64,000 bases of DNA from NCBI GenBank assembly GCA_013122435.1, contig WYDT01000027.1:25320-89319 (forward strand). The letters run 5' to 3'. Below are positions 25,869-34,001 of this stretch, one piece after another (the stretch's first letter is position 1; every line of letters starts with the position of its first letter). The notes beneath the pieces are model-generated. The model worked only from the letters and a program-made list of their open reading frames with translations, was not told where the DNA came from and did not search any database. The translations under genes and the position numbers were made by a program. This DNA comes from Chloroflexi bacterium AL-N1. GTDB taxonomy: Bacteria > Chloroflexota > Chloroflexia > Chloroflexales > Roseiflexaceae.

Positions 25869-26746
25869 GTGATCAAACACAAACTATCACCCTTGAACTT
25901 GATAGCGGGCCAATGGTGGCAACCGTGTTTCCGTCGTTGAAGCCGACGCCGCATCCGCCGGTGTTGCTTGTGCACGGTTGGGGCGGTTCAGGGCGCTATT
26001 GGATGCATGCAGTGGAGCGCTTGCGTCAACGTTTTTGCTTTATCGTACCGGACCTGCCAGGTGCCGGGCGATCTCTGCCTGTTTACAAGTCACTGGATAT
26101 GTTTGATCAGGTCAGTGCCATCGAGTCGTTAGTCGATCACCTTAATCTGAGACAACTACACGTCGTTGGCCATTCGATGGGTTCTGGTATTGCCATGTTA
26201 TTGGCAGCCAAACATCCCTGGCTGATTGATCGTTTGGTGTTGACAGCTATTAGTCTGTTTCGCAGTGATGCTGAGCGAACATTCTTTGCGACGTTTACAG
26301 AGATGGTTAGCGCAATGATGCGTTTTCGAGCACCGTGGATGGCGGATATCCCGCCTTTATCACGTCAAATCATCGGACACTTTTTCTATCAACTCCCTGA
26401 AGATGAACAGTTGATCCGCGACCTTTTTCTCGATTATTTGCAAATGGATTATGATACAGCGGTCGCCCTGGCTCGTTCAGCAGCAGATCCGGCCATCAAT
26501 GCTGCAGCTCATTGCATTGAGGCCCCAACATTACTCGTGGTCGCACAAAACGATTCGGTAATGCCCACATCAAATGTCGATACAACACTCAAAACAATCC
26601 CGGATTGTCAGGTGCATTGGATGCGACAGTGTGGGCATTTTCCCATGATCGAGTATCCAAACGAGTATGCGGCAATCCTGAGCGTTTTTTTGCGTAAACA
26701 GGCGCATGAGCACATGCTTATTCGGCCAGTTGAATTTGCTGTATAA
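25865..26746 (+). CDS. Alpha/beta hydrolase in the puf operon
   Basis: 293-residue alpha/beta hydrolase. Oxyanion motif LLVHGWGGSGRYW, nucleophile elbow VVGHSMGSGIAM, acid in VVAQNDSVMP and His in RQCGHFPMIEYP make a complete triad. No signal peptide. Its start codon overlaps the puhE stop, so the two are translationally coupled, which suggests a role in pigment or reaction-centre assembly. Purple bacteria have BchO, an alpha/beta hydrolase of unclear role with Mg-chelatase; whether this is its counterpart cannot be decided by eye. Confidence 0.85.
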   Translation: MSDQTQTITLELDSGPMVATVFPSLKPTPHPPVLLVHGWGGSGRYWMHAVERLRQRFCFIVPDLPGAGRSLPVYKSLDMFDQVSAIESLVDHLNLRQLHVVGHSMGSGIAMLLAAKHPWLIDRLVLTAISLFRSDAERTFFATFTEMVSAMMRFRAPWMADIPPLSRQIIGHFFYQLPEDEQLIRDLFLDYLQMDYDTAVALARSAADPAINAAAHCIEAPTLLVVAQNDSVMPTSNVDTTLKTIPDCQVHWMRQCGHFPMIEYPNEYAAILSVFLRKQAHEHMLIRPVEFAV

Positions 26747-26762
26747 ACGCTACTTTGTATAA

Positions 26763-27695
26763 CTAAGCTGGCACATTGTAACTATACAACGCTAATACAG
26801 GCATTTGCGCTTGTTGAATAACACGAACGGTAGTACTGCCGCGCAGAATATCTTCAGCCGAACGTGGACCGTGTGACACCATCGTAATCAAGTCGATGTT
26901 CTCCTGTTTGGCATAACGCATAATCTGTGAATGAGCGCGCCCCTCAACCGTTTGCACGACAGTCTGGACACCCTGCTGCGATGACTGACTCTCATATTCG
27001 CGAATGTGCTCTTTATCCAGGTTGTAGAGTTCACTCGGTCCTTGAGCAGCGAGACGGCGTTCCTGATCGTGTTTTGAACGCGGAGCAACATCACTCCCAA
27101 AAACATGCAACAGATGCAGTTCAGCGTTCAATTTTTTGCACAACTCGGTCACTTCGCCGAACCAGATTTGAGACCGTTGTGACAGATCTAACGGAAACAG
27201 CACTTTCTTAATCTGGCCAATCTTGCCATTCGGTGGCAGTGCGAGTATTGGAAGTGGGCCATTATGTAACAGTGTTTCGTAGTCATTGGCCAATATCAAT
27301 CGGATGATGCCGCGCCGCCGACTGGGCAGCAAAGTGATCATGCCCTTCAAGGGAGTGACTGTGGAGATGCTGGTTTCATTGCCAACCATCCGCTCCTGAA
27401 GCGCACCATTATGGCTGTTAGCAAGTTGTCGAACGGAGGGGTAGAGTGCTGCTGGTGGTGAAATCAGGGTTTCCTGAAGCGCATATTCAGCTGGCATGGC
27501 GTCGTTGATTTTGCTGATAGCAGCTTCTTGTTCACGATCACTCGGCATTTGGTCGCGCTTTCCTGCCCGATAAATGTACAGGGCTTTGAGATGGCAACCG
27601 ATGGTTTGGGCGAATGGAGCGATATGAGGCAATGCTGAGAGCGAAGCTTTTGAGCCTCTGGTGACAAAGATAAGTGAACCATTGGTTAATTGCAT
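26763..27695 (-). CDS. Universal stress protein, tandem-domain type
   Basis: 310 residues with two USP-like halves: residues 5-145 (SLIFVTRGSKASLSALPH ...) and 165-310 (KVLFPLDLSQRSQIWFGEV ... DLITMVSHGPRSAEDILRGS ... PVLAL). The second half ends in the G-x2-G-x9-G(S/T)-like ATP loop in degenerate form. ATG at 27695 preceded by GGAGG. It stands on the opposite strand between the puf and bch transcripts, converging on the hydrolase gene with 16 bp between. Ligand and stress signal unknown. Confidence 0.75.
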   Translation of the reverse strand: MQLTNGSLIFVTRGSKASLSALPHIAPFAQTIGCHLKALYIYRAGKRDQMPSDREQEAAISKINDAMPAEYALQETLISPPAALYPSVRQLANSHNGALQERMVGNETSISTVTPLKGMITLLPSRRRGIIRLILANDYETLLHNGPLPILALPPNGKIGQIKKVLFPLDLSQRSQIWFGEVTELCKKLNAELHLLHVFGSDVAPRSKHDQERRLAAQGPSELYNLDKEHIREYESQSSQQGVQTVVQTVEGRAHSQIMRYAKQENIDLITMVSHGPRSAEDILRGSTTVRVIQQAQMPVLALYSYNVPA

Positions 27696-27747
27696 AAATG
27701 CCTCCGTGCAAAGCAATTGACAAACTTTTATTACGGGGTTGTCGATG

Positions 27748-27775
27748 TTGCGAATAGGGTATTCAGCATTATAAT
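27748..27775 (+). promoter_or_regulatory. Promoter of the bchF-bchZ operon
   Basis: TTGCGA (27748-27753), 16-bp spacer and perfect TATAAT (27770-27775), about 40 bp before the bchF start, in the short divergent interval facing the stress-protein gene. No copy of the puf 16-bp sites was seen here. Confidence 0.5.
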
Positions 27776-27814
27776 AGAACTACCGTGGAGTCTCAACTAC
27801 AACGATAAAGATGA

Positions 27815-28291
27815 ATGACAGTTATGGCTACATACACCGCTGAACAAATGGCTCGACGTGATAAGAGTCCCTGGACACGTGTCCAGGTTATTCTGGCACC
27901 CATTCAGTTTCTGGCCTTTATGGTCAGTTTTGTGCTGGTGGCGCGCTATCTGCTTACGGGCGAGGGTTATGCCATTGCCAATATCAGTGTGCTGATCAAA
28001 ATTGCGTTGCTGTGGGCGATTACGATCACGGGGATGATTTGGGAAAAAGAGATTTTTGGACACTATTTCATGGCTCCCCAATTCTTTTGGGAAGATGTTG
28101 GCAATGCAGTCGCGATGCTCTTCCATAATCTCTATTTTGTGGCCCAATGGCTTGGCTGGTCCAATCAAGCGGTGATGACGGTAATGTTAGTTGCGTATTG
28201 TACCTACCTGATCAACTGCGCCCAATTTGTGGTCAAAGGGATTCAAGCGGGACGTGAACGACGTGCTCTGGCAAATCAATTGCGTCACTAA
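27815..28291 (+). CDS. bchF: 3-vinyl bacteriochlorophyllide hydratase
   Basis: Adds water to the C3 vinyl group on the way to the acetyl group of BChl a. 158 residues, four hydrophobic segments. Closely follows the BchF pattern: YTAEQMARRDKSPWTRVQ, LAPIQFLAFMVSFVLVARY, ITGMIWEKEIFGHYFMAPQFFWEDVGN, and YCTYLINCAQFVVKGIQAG. The start is either the ATG at 27815 or that at 27824 (which gives the family-like MATYTAEQ). First gene of the bchF-C-X-Y-Z operon. Confidence 0.92.
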   Translation: MTVMATYTAEQMARRDKSPWTRVQVILAPIQFLAFMVSFVLVARYLLTGEGYAIANISVLIKIALLWAITITGMIWEKEIFGHYFMAPQFFWEDVGNAVAMLFHNLYFVAQWLGWSNQAVMTVMLVAYCTYLINCAQFVVKGIQAGRERRALANQLRH

Positions 28292-28324
28292 ACACGTTTG
28301 AGACAGTTATGGTGGAGCGTATTC

Positions 28325-28776
28325 GTGAGTGTAACCCTATCGATTCGATCAGCAGATAACACAGATATAGCACGTCTGGTTGAGATGAATAAACGCTTGA
28401 TCGAAGATGAAGATAGTCGGAATTCCCTGTCCTTTGTGGAGTTATGCCAACGTATGCAGCGGTGGCTCATGGAAGATTGGCACATTGACTGTTGATGGTA
28501 GATCGTTTGGTCATTGGGTACGCCATCTACCAACTCCGTAAAGATGCGTACGAACCGGATCAACCAGGGGTGTATCTATGTCAGTTTTATATCGAACGAG
28601 ATCAGCGTGGCCGCCCACTGGGCCGTAGAGGTTTTGGAACATTGGTACAAGATCGCTTTCCTGTTGGTAGCACCGTGGTTATTGATGGATTGGCAGCCAA
28701 CCCATCCGCCTGTCAATTCTGGTCCAAAATGGAATTTGTTGATTGCTGTACAACTATGAAACAACATATCACGTAG
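28325..28776 (+). pseudogene. GNAT-type acetyltransferase broken by a frameshift
   Basis: Reading begins at GTG 28325 (GGAG 7 bp upstream) and gives an acetyltransferase-like start (VTLSIRSADNTDIARLVEMN) that stops at 28493-28495. The remaining parts (VIGYAIYQLRKD, LCQFYIERDQRGRPLGRRGF, ANPSACQFWSKMEF) continue in another frame from 28492 to 28776. One base gained or lost near 28490 would join them into a protein of about 150 residues with the acetyl-CoA loop RGRPLGRRG. Either a recent pseudogene or a sequencing error. Its place between bchF and bchC has no obvious meaning for pigment synthesis. Confidence 0.7.
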
Positions 28777-28796
28777 AATTGTGAATACATAAACAG

Positions 28797-29753
28797 ATGC
28801 AAATGACACAGGCCTTGGTTATAGCTGAACCACATAACGTTGAGTTGCGCCCCGTCAATCTGATTGAGCCGGGTGATGACGATGTTGTAGTTCGTACATC
28901 ACACACCTCGATCAGTGCTGGGACGGAACGTATGCTGCTATCAGGGCGCATGCCACATCCGATGTTGCAGTTTCCCGTCGTTCCCGGGTACGAGACGGTT
29001 GGTCAGGTGGTGCACTGTGGTGCACATGTGCCAGCAGATCTGGCTGGTAGCTGGGTGTACGTTGGTGGCGCGCTTTGCTTTGAGGGGGTCAATCCAGCGT
29101 GGGGGGGACAGTCTCAAACGTTGGTCGTGGATCATCGGCGGGTGGTGCCACTTGCTGGTATTGCGCCTCAGCAGGGCGTATTGCTGGCTCTCAGTGCTAC
29201 GGCACTCCATGGTATTGATCTGCTGCAATTGCGCCCTGAACAGCGGGTGTTGGTCCTTGGACAGGGTCCAGTTGGCCAGCTTGCCGCCCGTCTGGCCGTT
29301 GGTCAGGAGCGTTGGGTTGCTGTTGCTGATCGTGTGGCAAGTCGTTTGGAACGTTCTGTTGCTGATGTGATCTTTGATGTACGTAATACATCACTGACCG
29401 ATCAGCTTAACGAATCGGTTGATGTCATTATCGAGTCAACCGGATCGATGCAGGCTTTGAGCGCTGCTCTTGCGCTTTTGTCAGAAGGTGGTACGATTCT
29501 TTTACTCGGGTACTACGACGAACTACATCTTCCCTACATGCCCTTGTTTTTGAAACAGGCACGTTTGCTTACTGCTCGCGAATGGGGGCCGGGCGATCTT
29601 GCCGAATGTCGTGACAGGTTGCTCGATGGTTCGCTCAATGTGGAGTCGTTAATAACCCATCAAATACCTGTTGAACGTTTTAAGGAAGCGTATCATACTG
29701 CGCTGGAAGACCCGGAATGTCTGAAGTTGGTTCTGGAATGGTCACAATCGTAA
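28797..29753 (+). CDS. bchC: 3-hydroxyethyl bacteriochlorophyllide a dehydrogenase
   Basis: NAD-dependent oxidation of the C3 hydroxyethyl group to acetyl, the last macrocycle step for BChl a. 318 residues of the zinc-alcohol-dehydrogenase superfamily: ISAGTERMLLSGRMP, VVPGYETVGQVVHCG at the substrate domain, and the nucleotide motif VLVLGQGPVGQLAARLA. The BchC-specific lack of the structural zinc cysteines is seen. ATGs at 28797 and 28803 are both possible. 13 bp before bchX start. Confidence 0.92.
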   Translation: MQMTQALVIAEPHNVELRPVNLIEPGDDDVVVRTSHTSISAGTERMLLSGRMPHPMLQFPVVPGYETVGQVVHCGAHVPADLAGSWVYVGGALCFEGVNPAWGGQSQTLVVDHRRVVPLAGIAPQQGVLLALSATALHGIDLLQLRPEQRVLVLGQGPVGQLAARLAVGQERWVAVADRVASRLERSVADVIFDVRNTSLTDQLNESVDVIIESTGSMQALSAALALLSEGGTILLLGYYDELHLPYMPLFLKQARLLTAREWGPGDLAECRDRLLDGSLNVESLITHQIPVERFKEAYHTALEDPECLKLVLEWSQS

Positions 29754-29765
29754 GGAGGGAAACCT

Positions 29766-30944
29766 ATGGCGCCACGTATGCTTGCAATCTATGGTAAGGG
29801 TGGAATGGGGAAAAGTTTCTTCACTTCCAACTTAACTGCGCGGCTCACCTTTGATGGTGCTCGCGTGCTCCAACTTGGCTGTGATCCCAAACATGATTCA
29901 TGCAATACTGTGTTTGGTGGTTATTCCCTCCCGACGCTTGGCGAGCAGTGGCGGATGTTCAGGGAAGCAGGTAAAGAGGACGAGTTAGGCGTGAGCGACG
30001 TTATCTTTCGGAGCGAGTTACAACCAGAAACCTATCTCTTTGGATGTGAATTAGGTGGCCCAGAGGTTGGTCGTGGATGTGGTGGACAGGGCATCTCTTC
30101 CGGCTTCAAAATTCTTGAGGGCATGGGGTTAAGCAAGTGGGGTCTCGACTATGTCGTCATGGATTTTCTTGGTGATGTCGTGTGTGGTGGCTTTGCAACA
30201 CCACTGGCTCGATCATTGGCTGAGCAGGTTATCATCGTGGTGGGGCACGACCGCCAATCGCTGTATGCCGCAAACAACATTGCCAGAGCCGCCAAGTACT
30301 TCCGTTCGATGGGAGGGACGACATCGATTCTGGGCCTGGTCGTTAATCGAGATGATGGCAGCGATACCGCAGATCTGTATGCTGAAGCGGTTGGTTTGCC
30401 GATTCTTACGCGTATTCCGCTCAGTCGTACGGTGCGAGAACTGGCCGATGCTTGCCGCTTGGCATTGGAAGATGAGCAATTTAATGCCATTTTTGGGGAT
30501 CTTGCTGATCGCATTGCCCGTCGTGCTATTGCCCCTTGTGATGACTATGAGCCATTAGATTATCACGAATTCCTGCGTGTCTTTGGGGCAGAAGAACCAG
30601 ATGGTCAACCAACACCGGCAACGGCTGATGACTTGTTTGGTGACAAACGCACTGTTGCAGCTCTTCCGGTAATGTCATTGACCCCGGTCATTCCACAGGT
30701 GCAAACAGGTGATCCTGTGCTCCGACAAGTGCAAAAAATGCTGGACTCTATAGGAGTTCATGTGACTGATATGGATCGCAACGACAAAGATGGTATTACG
30801 ATTACGTCCGGTTCTATCGAAATGCGCTTTGGTGATACGCAGGATCTTGATGCAAAAATGGCATTCTTGTCAGCTTTACGCCGTTCTGGTCAGGCGTTTA
30901 GTTTTGTGGATTTACGCTACGCCGATGCCCCATCGTTTAGTTGA
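29766..30944 (+). CDS. bchX: Chlorophyllide a reductase iron protein, with C-terminal extension
   Basis: NifH-like ATPase that passes electrons to BchYZ for reducing the C7-C8 bond. 392 residues with AAGGAGG before the ATG. P-loop AIYGKGGMGKSFFTSNL, switch region GCDPKHDSC, cluster cysteines in GRGCGGQGI and DVVCGGFATPL. The NifH-like core ends near residue 275. The last 110 residues are extra: an Ala/Pro-rich linker, then a small domain ending GITITSGSIEMRFGDTQ ... LDAKMAFLSALRR ... FVDLRYADAPSF, which resembles the C-terminal beta domain of FtsQ/DivIB. Purple-bacterial BchX, about 330 residues, lacks this as far as I recall. Confidence 0.95.
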   Translation: MAPRMLAIYGKGGMGKSFFTSNLTARLTFDGARVLQLGCDPKHDSCNTVFGGYSLPTLGEQWRMFREAGKEDELGVSDVIFRSELQPETYLFGCELGGPEVGRGCGGQGISSGFKILEGMGLSKWGLDYVVMDFLGDVVCGGFATPLARSLAEQVIIVVGHDRQSLYAANNIARAAKYFRSMGGTTSILGLVVNRDDGSDTADLYAEAVGLPILTRIPLSRTVRELADACRLALEDEQFNAIFGDLADRIARRAIAPCDDYEPLDYHEFLRVFGAEEPDGQPTPATADDLFGDKRTVAALPVMSLTPVIPQVQTGDPVLRQVQKMLDSIGVHVTDMDRNDKDGITITSGSIEMRFGDTQDLDAKMAFLSALRRSGQAFSFVDLRYADAPSFS

Positions 30945-30976
30945 TTGAACGATGTATGTAAGTTTGAGGATGGAAA

Positions 30977-31702
30977 ATGACAGATCACGATGTTGATTTG
31001 CGGTATCTCAATCGTTTATTGGTTGATAAGATGCGGGTAAAACGACGACCTGTGGCGATTACCTATTGTGCAGACGGTCCACCAGCGGGGTATGAATCGG
31101 TTAATGTTGTTGCCTGCGCCATCGTAAACCATGCCGAACAGGGCCGACGGGTTTATATCGATGCACAGCACCATGATTGTTGGGTGGGTCAATATCACCT
31201 TGGGTGGCTACCAGATGCCTCTGAGTTTATCAAAAACGGTGAATACCTGACCATGGCACAAGCATTTTTTACCACTGAGGGTGCGCGCTGCAACAAAGCA
31301 CAGAGCTATTCTCTACCGGAGGGTAGCATCAAAGCACTCGCCGCAGCACCACTTGATGATGTGCCAGAGGGTGTCCAAGTCGATCTGCTGATCTGCATTT
31401 GTGATGCTCAACGTGCTATGCAGATTGCCGGAGCGGCATCGGTCCGTGAGGGTACTTTTCCGCATGGTGAGCTTGGCCCTTCCGCTTGTGCATCAATCTT
31501 TGCTGCACCATGGCACACACAGAATAGTGTGTTTGCAATTGGTGATGGTGGTGGTCGCATGCATAATAAAGTCGCCCCCGGCGAATTATTTATCTCGATA
31601 CCGCGCCATCATTTTCGGTACATTGTTGAATTGGTCGAACATTTTCAGATTGATCCAGTAAAAATGCGACAGCTTATTATGCCGTCGTATGCGTCCGAAT
31701 AG
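30977..31702 (+). CDS. DUF169-family protein embedded in the bchXYZ operon
   Basis: 241-residue soluble protein. The pattern fits DUF169 (COG2043): KRRPVAITYC near the N-terminus, VACAIVNHAEQGRRVYID, the Cys/His-rich HHDCWVGQYHLG, KNGEYLTMAQAFF, IKALAAAPLDD, LLICICDAQRAMQIAG, and FISIPRHHFRYIVELVEHF. DUF169 proteins have no established function but several conserved Cys and His that may bind a metal or cofactor. It does not show the V4R pattern of BchJ. The position, 32 bp after bchX and before bchYZ, suggests a role in chlorophyllide a reductase maturation or activity; this is inference. Confidence 0.7.
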   Translation: MTDHDVDLRYLNRLLVDKMRVKRRPVAITYCADGPPAGYESVNVVACAIVNHAEQGRRVYIDAQHHDCWVGQYHLGWLPDASEFIKNGEYLTMAQAFFTTEGARCNKAQSYSLPEGSIKALAAAPLDDVPEGVQVDLLICICDAQRAMQIAGAASVREGTFPHGELGPSACASIFAAPWHTQNSVFAIGDGGGRMHNKVAPGELFISIPRHHFRYIVELVEHFQIDPVKMRQLIMPSYASE

Positions 31703-31771
31703 CATTTGTCCGTAAGAAATCATGCACATGTGGTTCGATTGTGTTACGATTCTATTGGGTGATTCGTGCTG

Positions 31772-31794
31772 CTTCCACGTCGAAGGAGTGGAAG
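31772..31794 (+). other. Intercistronic hairpin before the 99-residue gene
   Basis: CTTCCAC / GTGGAAG, 7-bp perfect stem with 9-nt loop, ending 23 bp before the next start codon. No T-run; possible mRNA processing or translation control element. Confidence 0.4.
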
Positions 31795-31817
31795 GAGTAG
31801 CTAGATAGGATAGTGTC

Positions 31818-32117
31818 ATGGACCTTATTTTGTTACAAACACCAACGACACCGACTGCACCAGCGTCAGCGTATCTTTTGTGTTTTGTACCACTTGCAGT
31901 TACGATTATCGGGTTTATCGTCTTTGCATTTTTGACCGACCGCGATGCTACACGACCGTACATGCGATTTGACCCGGCCAAAGATGAAACCGCTACTGCT
32001 GGGGATTACATTCACGAGCATGGTGATGTGCCTGATCTTGGGCCAACGCCAAGTGAACCAGATCCAGACTATGATGACGCTGGAGCTCCAGCCCCAACAG
32101 CAGCACGTGCCACCTAA
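31818..32117 (+). CDS. Single-helix membrane protein of unknown function in the bch operon
   Basis: 99 residues. AGGA 7 bp before the ATG. A short N-terminal TPTTPTAPAS segment, one strongly hydrophobic helix (about residues 17-40, AYLLCFVPLAVTIIGFIVFA), then YMRFDP and an acidic, Pro-rich tail of 45 residues. No family recognised. Location between DUF169 and bchY makes it a candidate small subunit of the antenna-reaction centre complex or a membrane tether for BchXYZ; the Roseiflexus complex is known from structures to hold extra single-helix proteins, but I cannot match sequences here. Confidence 0.7.
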   Translation: MDLILLQTPTTPTAPASAYLLCFVPLAVTIIGFIVFAFLTDRDATRPYMRFDPAKDETATAGDYIHEHGDVPDLGPTPSEPDPDYDDAGAPAPTAARAT

Positions 32118-32156
32118 CACGTTATTCGTTTTCATACTTAATTAAAGGGTGTAATT

Positions 32157-32621
32157 GTGCGACGTCAACCAATTCTAGAGTATCACACGGAAGAACCAGA
32201 AACACAGCGTTCCAGTCAATTTTACACGGTGGGGGCCGCAATATTTCTTGCATTTGGCAGCCTTATGGCACATATCGGTCAGATCTGTCTGAATGTGGGT
32301 GAATATTGGGCTGGTAAACGAACGGTACGTATATGGATCGCATCAATTGATCATTTCCGTGGTGTCGTTCCTGGCCAATCGAAACCTGAACGACGGTGGG
32401 AACGTGACCTGTTGCGATTTGGTTCATCAATTGTGCTTGCGATCATTGCCACTCTGGTGTTCCTGTGGCTGTTTCTCAGCGTTGGTGGCGTGCTTGCGTG
32501 GTTCGCAGTTCGTGGATATGGTGCGTTCATGTTGTTGGGCGCAGTATTGATTGGTACGCTTGTTGGAGTTGGATTGGCACGTCAGGGCCATAAACCATCG
32601 CAACATGACCGCTTAAACTAA
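32157..32621 (+). CDS. Three-helix membrane protein of unknown function in the bch operon
   Basis: 154 residues from a GTG at 32157 (AAAGGGTG upstream). Hydrophobic segments at about residues 22-46, 88-111 and 113-140, with a basic loop (WAGKRTVRIWIASIDHFRG) between the first two. No recognised domain. 39 bp after the single-helix gene and followed by a hairpin with a T-rich run, so it closes a transcription subunit within the operon. Confidence 0.7.
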   Translation: MRRQPILEYHTEEPETQRSSQFYTVGAAIFLAFGSLMAHIGQICLNVGEYWAGKRTVRIWIASIDHFRGVVPGQSKPERRWERDLLRFGSSIVLAIIATLVFLWLFLSVGGVLAWFAVRGYGAFMLLGAVLIGTLVGVGLARQGHKPSQHDRLN

Positions 32622-32637
32622 GTATTGGACAACGTGA

Positions 32638-32676
32638 GGCACGGAGGAGCATTTGCTCTTTCGTGCCTTTATTTTG
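32638..32676 (+). terminator. Rho-independent terminator or attenuator upstream of bchY
   Basis: AGGCACG / CGTGCCT stem (7 bp) with a partly paired inner GAGGAGC/GCTCTTT region, directly followed by TTATTTT. It lies 20 bp before the bchY start and its ribosome site, so bchYZ would be partly insulated from bchFCX unless read-through occurs. Confidence 0.6.
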
Positions 32677-32696
32677 GATAAACAAGGGAGTTATCT

Positions 32697-33965
32697 ATGC
32701 AGGAGCCGATTGCGCTGGTAAATGAACAACCCCAGGGTCAACCATGTAAGCTCCATCCCCAATCAATGTGCCCAGCCTTTGGTGCGTTACGTATCTTGAC
32801 ACGTATCGAGGGATCGCATCCGGTGATGGCTACCGATATGGGGTGTCTCTATGGGTTGACATTTATTACCCATTTCTACGGTGCCAGCAAATCGATTTTG
32901 GCACCGACACTGGGGACTGCTGAATTGATGAGCGGCGAAGTTGTGGAAGGGACCCGTGCAGCGATTGATGTTGCTGCGAAAGAACCAGGGTGTCGGCTTA
33001 TTCCGGTGATTTCATTGTGTGTCGCTGAGACAGCGGGGATGCCTGAAGAGCTTTTACCCAGGCGTATTGGTGATGCAGAAGTAGTACTTGTGCGCGTTCC
33101 GGCGTATGCGATCCATTCCCACCCAGAAGCAAAAGATGTCGCGATGGAAGCATTGCTGCGTCGTATGGGTGATCGTGAGACGGCGACCGAAAAACGTACT
33201 GTGGCCATTATGGGCGATGTGTTTCCCGGCGATCAACTTGCAATTGATGCCGTCTTGCGGCGCATGGGTGTGCAAGCCACGATTGCCTTACCAGGTCGAT
33301 CTATTGATGACATCCATCGGGCTGGTCGTGCGGCGGCGCTTGCCCCACTACATCCTTTTTACAAGGGAACAATTAAGCTCTTTCGTGAGTGGCACCTACC
33401 CGTCATTGGTGGCGCACCAGTGGGCATTAGTGGCACGTATGCCTGGCTCAAGGCGCTTGGTGCGACGCTCGAACTCGACGCAACTGTAGTTAATCAAATC
33501 GCTGAAGAAGAGCGTGAGCGAGCCCAATCAATGGTCGATGCCAAACCGTTATCGGGACGTATTCTGGTCACTGGTTATGAAGGCAGTGAACTCGCCTATG
33601 CGCGACTGCTGATCGAAGCCGGTGCCGAAGTGCCCTATGTCTCAACGTCTATTGGGCAAGATCCATTGGTGTTGCCTGATGAGATGTGGTTACGCAGCCA
33701 TGGTACGAAAGAAATTGTCTATCGTAAGGCCCTTGAGGAAGATGTGAGTGCGCTTGAACGTTATGCTCCTGATCTGGTGCTGGGAACAACGTCTTTCTGT
33801 AGTGAAGCCAAGGCACGTGGTATTCCGGCGGTTTATTTCACCAATCAACTGGCATCACGACCGTTTTTCCTCAGTGGAGGTATGGTGGCGACTCTGGAGT
33901 TTATCCAGGGGATGTTGGGCCGCGGTAAACAATATCAATGGATGCAGGAGTTCTTTGCCGAGTAG
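32697..33965 (+). CDS. bchY: Chlorophyllide a reductase subunit Y
   Basis: NifD-like half of the catalytic component, 422 residues. The Cys residues expected to hold the [4Fe-4S] cluster appear in SMCPAFGALR, ATDMGCLYGLTF and VISLCVAETAG. Nitrogenase-fold signatures include VPAYAIHSHPEA and IMGDVFPGDQLAID. GGGAG 6 bp before the ATG. Works with BchZ and the BchX iron protein to turn chlorophyllide a into bacteriochlorophyllide a-type ring. Followed by bchZ after 36 bp. Confidence 0.95.
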   Translation: MQEPIALVNEQPQGQPCKLHPQSMCPAFGALRILTRIEGSHPVMATDMGCLYGLTFITHFYGASKSILAPTLGTAELMSGEVVEGTRAAIDVAAKEPGCRLIPVISLCVAETAGMPEELLPRRIGDAEVVLVRVPAYAIHSHPEAKDVAMEALLRRMGDRETATEKRTVAIMGDVFPGDQLAIDAVLRRMGVQATIALPGRSIDDIHRAGRAAALAPLHPFYKGTIKLFREWHLPVIGGAPVGISGTYAWLKALGATLELDATVVNQIAEEERERAQSMVDAKPLSGRILVTGYEGSELAYARLLIEAGAEVPYVSTSIGQDPLVLPDEMWLRSHGTKEIVYRKALEEDVSALERYAPDLVLGTTSFCSEAKARGIPAVYFTNQLASRPFFLSGGMVATLEFIQGMLGRGKQYQWMQEFFAE

Positions 33966-34001
33966 CAACATTTCACCTAAGAACGATGGAAAGAAGGGTG
34001 C

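Noticed and set aside
30977..31702. Calling this gene bchJ from its operon position
   Set aside because: The sequence does not show the V4R-domain pattern of BchJ; the DUF169 pattern fits much better.
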